A DNA stretch of 18,373 bases from the NCBI GenBank assembly GCA_048265065.1, contig JBLXCH010000059.1, forward strand, positions 1 through 18,373, written 5' to 3'. Below, in pieces: positions 7,514 to 14,262 of the stretch. The position numbers and the translations under genes are program-made. The stretch comes from Motiliproteus sp048265065. GTDB taxonomy: Bacteria > Pseudomonadota > Gammaproteobacteria > Pseudomonadales > Balneatricaceae. The notes under the pieces were generated by a model. That model saw only the letters and a list, made by a program, of their open reading frames with translations. It did not search any database and was not told the origin of the DNA. Positions within the stretch are counted from its first letter, which is position 1. Each line of letters opens with the position of its first letter.

Positions 7514-9028
7514 ATGTGCGGTATTGTCGGCATCGTCGCCAAACACAACGTTAACCAAACAATTTTTGACGCGTTAACGGTATTGCAGCACCGCGGACAG
7601 GATGCTGCCGGTATGGTGACTTGTCAGGGAAGTCGTTTCCACCTTCGTAAAGATAACGGGCTTGTTAACGAAGTTTTCCGAACTCGCCACATGCGTAAGC
7701 TGCTAGGGAATATTGGTATTGGCCATGTTCGTTACCCTACCGCAGGCAGCAGTAGTGTTGCTGAGGCTCAGCCTTTTTATGTGAACTCACCTTATGGTAT
7801 TGCTCTTGCGCATAACGGTAACTTAACTAATTCACGGGAGTTGGCCGACGATATCTTTCGCACCGATTTGCGTCATATTAACACTAACTCAGACTCAGAA
7901 GTGTTATTGAACGTGTTCGCTCATGAGTTACAAACTAACGGTAAATTACGCCCGTCTCCCGATGATATTTTTAATGCGGTAACTAAGGTTCATAGTCGCT
8001 GTCGTGGTGGTTATGCGGTTATTTCGATGATTACCGGTTGTGGTATTGTGGCTTTCCGTGACCCTAATGGTATTCGTCCTGTTGTTTACGGTAAGCGTCA
8101 AACGGACGAAGGCACCGAGTATATGGTTGCTTCTGAAAGTGTTGCCTTGGATATTTCTGGCTTTACTTTGGTTCGTGATTTAGATCCAGGTGAAGCGATT
8201 TATATCAGCGCTGAAGGTGAGGTGCATACCCGTCAATGTGCAGAAGAAACACAGTTACATCCTTGTCTGTTTGAGTTTGTTTATCTTGCACGTCCTGACT
8301 CAATTATTGATGGAATCTCTGTGTATAAAGCGCGCCTACGTCAAGGTGAGTTGTTAGCGCAAAAACTATTAAAAGAACACCCCGACCACGATATTGATGT
8401 TGTTATTCCTATCCCTGATACCAGTCGTACCTGTGCAATGGAAATGGCCAACGCAATGGGTGTGAAATTCCGTGAAGGTTTTATCAAGAATCGTTACATC
8501 GGTCGTACCTTCATTATGCCAGGACAAACACTTCGTGAAAAAACGGTTCGTCGTAAGCTAAATCCGATTGAGCTTGAGTTTAAAGATAAGAATGTTTTGC
8601 TGGTTGACGACTCTATTGTTCGTGGCACAACATCCAAGCAAATCGTAGAAATGGCTCGCGAAATGGGTGCTAAAAAAGTTTATTTTGCATCAGCGGCTCC
8701 TGCGGTACGGTACCCTAATGTTTACGGTATCGACATGCCATCGGCGAATGAGTTGATTGCTCATGGACGCACCGATGAAGAGGTGGGTGAGTTGATAGGT
8801 GCAGACTGGATTCTCTATCAAGACATACAAGATCTGGTGGAATCTACACAGGGTGGTGGGGTGCATATTGATGCTTTTGATTGCTCGGTATTTGATGGTA
8901 AATACGTCACTGGCGATATTGATGACCAATACTTGAGCTCTATTGATGCCGATCGAAACGACTCTGCTAAATTAGCATCTGTCACGAGTGAAAGTAACGA
9001 TACGCATAACATGCACCACCAGCTGTAA
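7514..9028 (+). CDS. purF: Amidophosphoribosyltransferase PurF
   Basis: PurF makes 5-phosphoribosylamine from PRPP and glutamine, the first committed step of purine synthesis. The 504-residue protein (E. coli 505) begins MCGIVGIV; the Met is removed so that Cys2 becomes the N-terminal nucleophile of the glutaminase domain, and there is no propeptide, as in the E. coli type. The glutaminase core continues with QHRGQDAAGM, GHVRYPTAG and LAHNGNLTN. The phosphoribosyltransferase half carries the PRPP loop VLLVDDSIVRGTT (361-373). The ATG has AGAGG 8 nt upstream. The tail after about residue 480 is polar and variable. It follows cvpA as in E. coli and precedes metZ as in Pseudomonas. Confidence 0.98.
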   Translation: MCGIVGIVAKHNVNQTIFDALTVLQHRGQDAAGMVTCQGSRFHLRKDNGLVNEVFRTRHMRKLLGNIGIGHVRYPTAGSSSVAEAQPFYVNSPYGIALAHNGNLTNSRELADDIFRTDLRHINTNSDSEVLLNVFAHELQTNGKLRPSPDDIFNAVTKVHSRCRGGYAVISMITGCGIVAFRDPNGIRPVVYGKRQTDEGTEYMVASESVALDISGFTLVRDLDPGEAIYISAEGEVHTRQCAEETQLHPCLFEFVYLARPDSIIDGISVYKARLRQGELLAQKLLKEHPDHDIDVVIPIPDTSRTCAMEMANAMGVKFREGFIKNRYIGRTFIMPGQTLREKTVRRKLNPIELEFKDKNVLLVDDSIVRGTTSKQIVEMAREMGAKKVYFASAAPAVRYPNVYGIDMPSANELIAHGRTDEEVGELIGADWILYQDIQDLVESTQGGGVHIDAFDCSVFDGKYVTGDIDDQYLSSIDADRNDSAKLASVTSESNDTHNMHHQL

Positions 9029-9046
9029 TTGGATAATAATTGAATA

Positions 9047-10264
9047 ATGAGTACTGATGAATTTTCGGGCCGTGATAGTTTTGACTCAGATTTAACTGAT
9101 GCTGAGCTAAGTACGCTGGCGGTTAGAGCAGGTTACACGCGCAGCCATGAAGGTGAGCACTCTGAGGCTATCGTCCCTACTGTTAGTTTCGTGTTTAAAA
9201 GCGCAGCGCAAGCAGCGGCACGATTTGGTGGTAAAGAACCGGGAAACATTTACTCACGATTTACCAACCCTACCGTTCGAACTTTCGAACAACGGATTGC
9301 TGCATTAGAAGGCGGTGAGCGAGCTGTTGCTACAGCGTCTGGTATGGCGGCAATTCAGGCGCTAGTGATGAGCCTGTTAGAGCAGGGTGACCATGTAGTC
9401 TGTTCTCAGGATGTTTTCGGGACTACAGTTGCGTTGTTTACCAAGTATTTTGCGCGCTTTGGGGTGACCACTACATTTGTTGACCCTACGGACCTAGCTG
9501 CCTGGGAATCTGCGATTACCCCTCAAACTAAATTACTATTTTTAGAAACGCCATCGAACCCATTAGCTGTTGTTGCTGACATTTCAGCGATTGCAGAAAT
9601 ATCTCGTCGCCATAACTGTTTATTTGCAGTTGATAATTGCTTTTGTACGCCCGTACTTCAGCGGCCGCTAGCGCTGGGAGCCGATATTATTGTGCACTCT
9701 GCATCAAAATTTATTGATGGGCAGGGGCGTTGTGTCGGCGGTGTAGTCATTGGTTCTGATAAGGTCATGGAAGAAATCTATGGTTTCGTCCGTACTGGCG
9801 GAGCAGGGATGAGCCCCTTTAATGCTTGGGTGTTTTTGAAAGGCTTGGAAACACTGGAGTTGCGCATGTTGGCGCAAAGTCAGCGGGCTCTTGAGTTGGC
9901 CCAGTGGTTAGATAATCAACCTAGTGTGGAAAAAGTTTACTATGCTGGTTTAGAGGATCATCCGCAGCATGCTTTGGCGGCATCACAGCAAAAAGCATTT
10001 GGTGCAGTATTGTCATTTGATGTGGTTGGCGGTCAGGCCGCGGCTTGGAAAGTCATAGACTCTACTAAAATGATTTCAATCACGGGAAATCTAGGGGATG
10101 TGAAAACCACGATTACACATCCACCCACTACAACGCATGGTCGTTTAAAGCCGGAAGAGCGCGCAAGAGCCGGTATAAAAGATAGTTTAATCAGGTTGTC
10201 AGTAGGCTTAGAATCTTTAGCGGATATAAAGAAAGACCTACAACGTGGTCTGGAAAAAATCTAA
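9047..10264 (+). CDS. metZ: O-succinylhomoserine sulfhydrylase MetZ
   Basis: This PLP enzyme of the Cys/Met metabolism family has 405 residues. Visible are YSRFTNPT (69-76, with Tyr and Arg that contact PLP phosphate from the neighbouring subunit), ASGMAAIQA (97-105), the PLP-ring aspartate D196 in AVDNCF, and the Schiff-base lysine K221 in HSASKFIDGQGR. The HSASKFIDGQGR context and the purF-metZ order are those of Pseudomonas MetZ, which uses O-succinylhomoserine and sulfide to make homocysteine directly. Cystathionine gamma-synthase (MetB) and methionine gamma-lyase are relatives; the neighbourhood and motif wording favour MetZ, but substrate preference is inferred. It starts 18 nt after purF with only a weak GGAT-type ribosome site. 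Confidence 0.9.
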   Translation: MSTDEFSGRDSFDSDLTDAELSTLAVRAGYTRSHEGEHSEAIVPTVSFVFKSAAQAAARFGGKEPGNIYSRFTNPTVRTFEQRIAALEGGERAVATASGMAAIQALVMSLLEQGDHVVCSQDVFGTTVALFTKYFARFGVTTTFVDPTDLAAWESAITPQTKLLFLETPSNPLAVVADISAIAEISRRHNCLFAVDNCFCTPVLQRPLALGADIIVHSASKFIDGQGRCVGGVVIGSDKVMEEIYGFVRTGGAGMSPFNAWVFLKGLETLELRMLAQSQRALELAQWLDNQPSVEKVYYAGLEDHPQHALAASQQKAFGAVLSFDVVGGQAAAWKVIDSTKMISITGNLGDVKTTITHPPTTTHGRLKPEERARAGIKDSLIRLSVGLESLADIKKDLQRGLEKI

Positions 10265-10336
10265 GGATTACGGAACAACCGCACGGTGCCTTTGTCTACC
10301 TTAGGCATTGAATAATAAGACTTGCGCTGTTATTGA

Positions 10337-10355
10337 TTTGTTTAGGATAAACAAA
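10337..10355 (+). promoter_or_regulatory. Perfect 8-bp dyad upstream of the small cysteine protein gene
   Basis: TTTGTTTA (10337-10344) and TAAACAAA (10348-10355) are exact inverted repeats around GGA. The dyad lies 20 nt before the ATG at 10376 and just upstream of the Shine-Dalgarno GGAG (10364-10367). It could be an operator or a weak 5' UTR hairpin. A possible TTGCGC (10322-10327) / GATAAA (10346-10351) promoter pair would place the dyad across the -10 element, but both boxes are poor matches with 18-nt spacing. Confidence 0.45.
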
Positions 10356-10375
10356 ACTAAATAGGAGATGCATCG

Positions 10376-10783
10376 ATGCTAGGTTCTAACGATAAAGTTA
10401 ATAAGCTGCTGGATGGGCTTAGTGAGCTGGCTGATAGTCCGTTTCCTAAAGAGTGCGCTCATTGCGGCAAACTTTACGATAGTCTGGATCAGCTGCTTAA
10501 CGAAACAACGCCTGGTTCTGAGCAAAACAAGCAAGAAGGGGGGATTGAACTCACTCGAACTTGCCAATGCTCCAATCCTGTAAATATCCAATTTGAAGAT
10601 CGACGAGCCCAAGGCGAATTGGCGGTGAAGCGGCGTGAGCTGTTTCAAAACTTGCTTACGGTGTTGACTGAAAATGGTATGCCGCAAGGTATGGCCAAAA
10701 CTGAAATTAAGAAAGTAATGCGTGGTGAGCGTAGTAGCATCCTCACTACAGAGCAATTGCAGCGCTTCTTTGGAGCCCCATAA
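10376..10783 (+). CDS. Small conserved-looking cysteine protein of unknown function
   Basis: I do not recognise this 135-residue protein with certainty. Four cysteines are arranged as C27-x2-C30 (ECAHCGKLY) and C63-x-C65 (RTCQCSNP), separated by about 32 residues. This is compatible with a zinc or other metal knuckle, or with redox pairs. The C-terminal half is basic and helical (EDRRAQGELAVKRRELFQNL, about 75-94) and ends in MRGERSSILTTEQLQRFFG. There is no signal peptide or membrane segment, so it is probably cytoplasmic. ATG 10376 follows GGAG by 8 nt, which is strong support for translation. A 25-nt gap separates it from the next gene, so the two are probably co-transcribed. A 148-residue open frame on the opposite strand looks like a shadow. 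Confidence 0.72.
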   Translation: MLGSNDKVNKLLDGLSELADSPFPKECAHCGKLYDSLDQLLNETTPGSEQNKQEGGIELTRTCQCSNPVNIQFEDRRAQGELAVKRRELFQNLLTVLTENGMPQGMAKTEIKKVMRGERSSILTTEQLQRFFGAP

Positions 10784-10808
10784 CTTCACATAGGGGCAAG
10801 GTTTTTTT

Positions 10809-11381
10809 ATGTTTGTTAAAGACAAAGAACTAAACCAATACCCACTATGGTTGAGACCTTTTTTTTGGAGCCAAAAAAGGCGTTACGGCAAAGTGTTAAA
10901 GCCGGGATTAGTCTGGGCTCTCCAGCCAAAATTATTTGCTGCAGTCGCCACCTTATACGGTGTTCTTGATAGAAAGTCTTCACCCATTTCTCCAGTCTTA
11001 CGCTCCTTGATAACAGTAAGAGTGTCGCAAATTAACCATTGTGCGTTTTGTGTTGATATTAACGCCGCGACGTTGATCAAGCGCAGTGGTACTGAAAAGC
11101 AAATCGAGCATTTAGCCCATTGGCGTCGTTCTGATCGCTTTGATGATAAGGAAAAAGTGGTATTGGAGTATGTGGAAGCAGTTACGATTACCGATGAGAT
11201 GGTCACTGCTGAGCTGATGGATCGCGTGAAAGTTTATTTTGATGATGCGGCTCTCGTCGAGCTTACAGGCTTAATTGCGTTCCAGAATCTTTCCAGTAAA
11301 TTTAATGCCGCTTTAGATGTTCCCGCAGAAGGTTTTTGTCAACTGCCTAAAACATTGTCCCCTGCCGAAAAAAATGACTAG
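10809..11381 (+). CDS. AhpD-like / carboxymuconolactone decarboxylase family protein
   Basis: The 190-residue all-helical protein matches the AhpD-like (CMD) family: LRSLITVRVSQINHCAFCVD (64-83) holds the redox CxxC pair C78 and C81. The histidine that often follows four residues after the second cysteine is replaced by asparagine (N85). Family members act as alkylhydroperoxidases, decarboxylases or thiol oxidoreductases, and the substrate here cannot be inferred. AAGG about 7 nt before the ATG supports the start. It follows the small cysteine protein by 25 nt and ends 4 nt from the convergent diguanylate cyclase gene, with no recognisable terminator between them. The N-terminus (YPLWLRPFFWSQKRRYGKVL) is polar-aromatic and not a signal peptide. 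Confidence 0.82.
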   Translation: MFVKDKELNQYPLWLRPFFWSQKRRYGKVLKPGLVWALQPKLFAAVATLYGVLDRKSSPISPVLRSLITVRVSQINHCAFCVDINAATLIKRSGTEKQIEHLAHWRRSDRFDDKEKVVLEYVEAVTITDEMVTAELMDRVKVYFDDAALVELTGLIAFQNLSSKFNAALDVPAEGFCQLPKTLSPAEKND

Positions 11382-11385
11382 CGTT

Positions 11386-12546
11386 TTAGCTATCGGGACC
11401 TAATGTAGCCAGTAAATCAGCATCCATATCGCTGAATTTAGGTTTTTTTACCGTTTCTATTGGCACATAAATCACACAATTTCTTCCTGCCTCTTTGGCT
11501 TGATAAACCCCCTTATCAGAATTGGCGACTAACTGGTGTGCATCGTTGAGAATATCTGATTCAGGGTGAGGTTGGGGGAAGCAACAAGCCACCCCAACGG
11601 AAAGCGTAACGTTAAAAGCTTGGCCATCTTCGCTGTAAAATGTGATTTTACTGACTGCTTGTCGTACCGTTTCAGCGACTCTTTTAGCTCGACTACTATC
11701 GCAACCAGGCAATAGCACGGCAAACTCTTCACCACCATAACGTGCCATAAAATCAGTGCTGCGCAGTTGAGCTTTAATGACCTGTGCGGCTTCTGTTAAT
11801 ACTTTGTCACCGGTTTGATGACCATAGCTATCGTTAATTCGTTTGAAGTGGTCTAGGTCCACAAATAAGCAACTGATAGAGTATTGGTTGCGGCTGGCTC
11901 GTGAAAGCTCGCGAATCAGCTCCTGATCAAATGAACGTCGATTGTTCACTTTGGTTAGAACGTCAATAATGCTGAGTTGCCGTAAAGTCTCTTGGCTTAT
12001 TGCATTTTCGATACAGACAGAAATTACCGATGCCATATGGCCGACATAATCAGTGGCTACACGTTCCGTATAACGCTGAGGGTCGGCGCTACCTAAATGA
12101 AGACTACCAATCAGCAAGCCTTGTCGTTCTAGTGGAAGCATGGCGCAACTTTGGATGGCACGCTGGCCAGGAAATAAACGATTTTTAAGATCATAGCTTG
12201 GCGTGGTTAATACCGGCTTATCGGTTTTTATGTAGAGGTTTCTTAGCTCAGGATAGTCGTGATAAAAACTCAGCCACTGTTGTTGATTGGGTGAGTCATA
12301 GCATTCAAGCAGAGATTGTGCGGCGCCTTCAGGGTCGAACAGGAAAAGACTAATACCGTCTAAACTGAAGTATTCCTTCAAATTAACCAACAGCATATCC
12401 AATAAATCACCCAAGCGGTGGCAGGAAAGTAGCTGTAATTCAATTTGTTGAAAGGTGCGTAAGATCTCTTGGTTCCTCTCGGCTTTGCCGATCAGAACAT
12501 GGAGTGTTCGTTTTAATTGTCGATTTTCTTGCTCGAGCGTATCCAT
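11386..12546 (-). CDS. Diguanylate cyclase with N-terminal DUF484/GAF-like sensor domain
   Basis: The 386-residue protein has three parts. Residues 1-35 are a probable coiled coil rich in Glu, Gln and Arg. Residues about 45-185 form a GAF-like fold whose ending (AMLPLERQGLLIGSLHLGSA, then TDYVGHMASV) resembles DUF484 proteins. Residues about 190-362 are a GGDEF domain. The signature is GGEEF (271-275), a catalytically competent form, and RSTD (262-265) lies exactly five residues before it, giving an intact inhibitory I-site for c-di-GMP. The product should make c-di-GMP from two GTP under control of an unknown signal. No transmembrane segment is visible, so it is cytoplasmic. The last 25 residues are an uncharacterised tail. 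It lies 72 nt downstream of ribE on the same strand; a dyad precedes its ATG. Confidence 0.92.
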   Translation of the reverse strand: MDTLEQENRQLKRTLHVLIGKAERNQEILRTFQQIELQLLSCHRLGDLLDMLLVNLKEYFSLDGISLFLFDPEGAAQSLLECYDSPNQQQWLSFYHDYPELRNLYIKTDKPVLTTPSYDLKNRLFPGQRAIQSCAMLPLERQGLLIGSLHLGSADPQRYTERVATDYVGHMASVISVCIENAISQETLRQLSIIDVLTKVNNRRSFDQELIRELSRASRNQYSISCLFVDLDHFKRINDSYGHQTGDKVLTEAAQVIKAQLRSTDFMARYGGEEFAVLLPGCDSSRAKRVAETVRQAVSKITFYSEDGQAFNVTLSVGVACCFPQPHPESDILNDAHQLVANSDKGVYQAKEAGRNCVIYVPIETVKKPKFSDMDADLLATLGPDS

Positions 12547-12549
12547 TAA

Positions 12550-12589
12550 AACCTTACAATTAGACCTTGTTGTGGGTCGTTATAAGGTT
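12550..12589. repeat. Nested inverted repeat between ribE and the GGDEF gene
   Basis: Outer arms AACCTTA (12550-12556) and TAAGGTT (12583-12589) enclose inner arms GACC (12563-12566) and GGTC (12575-12578). It begins 3 nt upstream of the GGDEF start codon and so would lie in its 5' leader. No T-run follows, so it is not a classical terminator. It may be an operator, a leader hairpin or chance. Confidence 0.3.
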
Positions 12590-12618
12590 AGCGGCCGGTG
12601 TTCTAGAAATAATAGGTG

Positions 12619-13233
12619 TTAAGTTAATGATTTTTGGGCTAATACACGCTCTACGGTCTCTACTATTGCTTGAGTTTGTGTATCTATTTCGAGATTAATT
12701 CGGTCACCGACTTTACGCCATTGCAAATTAGTTCTCGTTAGGGTTTCTGGGATTAAACAAACGCTGAAATCGGTATCGTTCACGGCGGCGATAGTTAAGC
12801 TAATACCATCGATGCCTATGTATCCCTTGTCTAAAATGTATTTTTTTAAACCGGCGGGAATAGCAAAGCTTATGGTGCAGTTATCAGCTGTGTCGATCCG
12901 CTCTGATATAGTTGCTGTACCGATAATATGTCCCGACATAAGGTGGCCGCCGATTTCATCACCAATTTTTGCTGCGCGTTCAACATTGACAAAGTCACCT
13001 TCTTTTAAATCGCCTAAATTAGTGAGGCATAATGTTGCTTGCATCAGGTCAAAGTAGACAGTGTTTTGCTCGATTTTTGTCACGGTTAAACAGCAACCGT
13101 TATGGGAAACAGATGCGCCAATTTCCAAACCTGCAATCAACGTATCGGGCAGATGGATTGCATGTGTTTGAAATTTCTCTCTTTTTTCGATGCTAACAAT
13201 CTTTGCAGTACCCTGAACAATACCTGTAAACAT
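12619..13233 (-). CDS. ribE: Riboflavin synthase alpha subunit
   Basis: Riboflavin synthase dismutates two 6,7-dimethyl-8-ribityllumazine molecules into riboflavin and a pyrimidine. The 204-residue protein shows the two-barrel repeat: MFTGIVQGTA at the start, S41, NGCCLTV with C47/C48, then EIGGHLMSGHI with H97 and H102, and in the second barrel GIDGISLT (140-147) with S145 and LIPETL. The sequence is notably close to the E. coli stand-alone type (RibE, formerly RibC). AGGAG sits 5-6 nt before the ATG. No ribD, ribBA or ribH gene is adjacent, so it is an orphan here, and a second copy may exist in a rib operon elsewhere. I see no FMN riboswitch in the short 5' region. One common Glu in the FDLMxETL motif is Ala (QATL). 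Confidence 0.95.
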   Translation of the reverse strand: MFTGIVQGTAKIVSIEKREKFQTHAIHLPDTLIAGLEIGASVSHNGCCLTVTKIEQNTVYFDLMQATLCLTNLGDLKEGDFVNVERAAKIGDEIGGHLMSGHIIGTATISERIDTADNCTISFAIPAGLKKYILDKGYIGIDGISLTIAAVNDTDFSVCLIPETLTRTNLQWRKVGDRINLEIDTQTQAIVETVERVLAQKSLT

Positions 13234-13345
13234 TAACGCTCCTGTGAACCGTAGCAGTGCTTTAAACGTAGACTAGAATGAAGCTAAGCAGTTTATGTAT
13301 TTGTGGGCCTGGGTGCCATAACGAATGTTAATTTCGCGATAAATT

Positions 13346-13350
13346 AAGGG
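13346..13350 (+). promoter_or_regulatory. Shine-Dalgarno deciding the start of the epimerase gene
   Basis: AAGGG abuts an ATG at 13351 but lies 9 nt before the in-frame ATG at 13360. This spacing favours 13360, which also gives the usual short N-terminus before the first Rossmann strand. Confidence 0.5.
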
Positions 13351-13359
13351 ATGATAATC

Positions 13360-14262
13360 ATGGCTAGACTCATTAGCGGTGCCACAGGATTTGTCGGCTC
13401 TGCATTGATTAATCACTGGTTTTCGCAAGGTGTAGATGAACCTATCTATGCTTTTACACGCTCTCCAGAAAAGGTGATTAACTATTTTAACGGTCAAGTT
13501 AAGCCGGTTGTTTCTCTCGATGAGATTCCCTCCAGTGAGTCTATGAGTATTATCGTCAACCTTGCTGGCGAGCCTATACTGGATAAGCGATGGAGTGAGT
13601 CGAGAAAACAAACGCTTTACGATAGTCGAATCGAAACCACTAAAGCGTTAATTGATTTTGTGAATCGTGCTGAAACACTTCCTAAAGTTTTTATCAGCGG
13701 TTCTGCCATTGGTTTTTACGGCAGTCATGAAGATGATCAATACTTAGGTGAAGATGGCCACACCTACCCGTGTTTTGCGCATAAATTGTGTGCAGATTGG
13801 GAAAACTTAGCATTGCAAGTTGAGAGCAAGGAAACACGGGTCTGTGTTCTACGAACGGGTATTGTGCTTGGTGATGGTGGGGCGTTAGCGAAGATGTTGC
13901 CACCATTTAAGTTTGGTTTGGGAGGACCTATTGCCTCGGGTCAGCAGTGGATGTCGTGGATTGATTTGACCGACATGATCGCAGCCATAGATTACTTGAT
14001 TAATCACGAAACCTTGCGTGGTCCATTCAATCTAACAGCGCCTGAGCCTGTAAGAAATGCTGAATTCACAAAGTTGTTAGCCGCAACGTTGGGTCGCCCA
14101 GCGTTTTTTCCCATGCCGGCTGTTGTACTTAAATTGTTGTTAGGTGAGGGTGCCGAGTTACTGGTTGAAGGTCAGCGCGTTGTACCTAATAAATTGCTAC
14201 AAGCGGGCTTTGAGTTTTCCTACCCGACCTTGACAGCATCACTGCGTCACTGTCTTAAATAA
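13360..14262 (+). CDS. yfcH: TIGR01777 / YfcH-type NAD(P)-dependent epimerase family protein
   Basis: This is a 300-residue extended short-chain dehydrogenase-like protein. Its Rossmann motif GATGFVG (7-13) sits at the very N-terminus. The TIGR01777 hallmarks NLAGEPI (67-73) then DKRWSESRK, SGSAIGFYG (113-121), HKLCADWE and LGLGGPI-like text follow. The C-terminal DUF1731 segment has GEGAELLVEGQRVVPNKLL. It resembles E. coli YfcH along its length. The substrate of this family is not established. ATG 13360 is preferred over 13351 because of Shine-Dalgarno spacing. It is transcribed divergently from ribE across a 126-nt gap and its 3' end overlaps the convergent batD-like gene by 16 nt. Confidence 0.93.
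   Translation: MARLISGATGFVGSALINHWFSQGVDEPIYAFTRSPEKVINYFNGQVKPVVSLDEIPSSESMSIIVNLAGEPILDKRWSESRKQTLYDSRIETTKALIDFVNRAETLPKVFISGSAIGFYGSHEDDQYLGEDGHTYPCFAHKLCADWENLALQVESKETRVCVLRTGIVLGDGGALAKMLPPFKFGLGGPIASGQQWMSWIDLTDMIAAIDYLINHETLRGPFNLTAPEPVRNAEFTKLLAATLGRPAFFPMPAVVLKLLLGEGAELLVEGQRVVPNKLLQAGFEFSYPTLTASLRHCLK

Noticed and set aside
10379..10825. 148-residue open frame on the minus strand opposite the small cysteine gene
   Set aside because: The plus frame has a well-placed GGAG, patterned cysteines and an operon partner. The minus product lacks recognisable motifs and would run through the ribosome site of the next gene.
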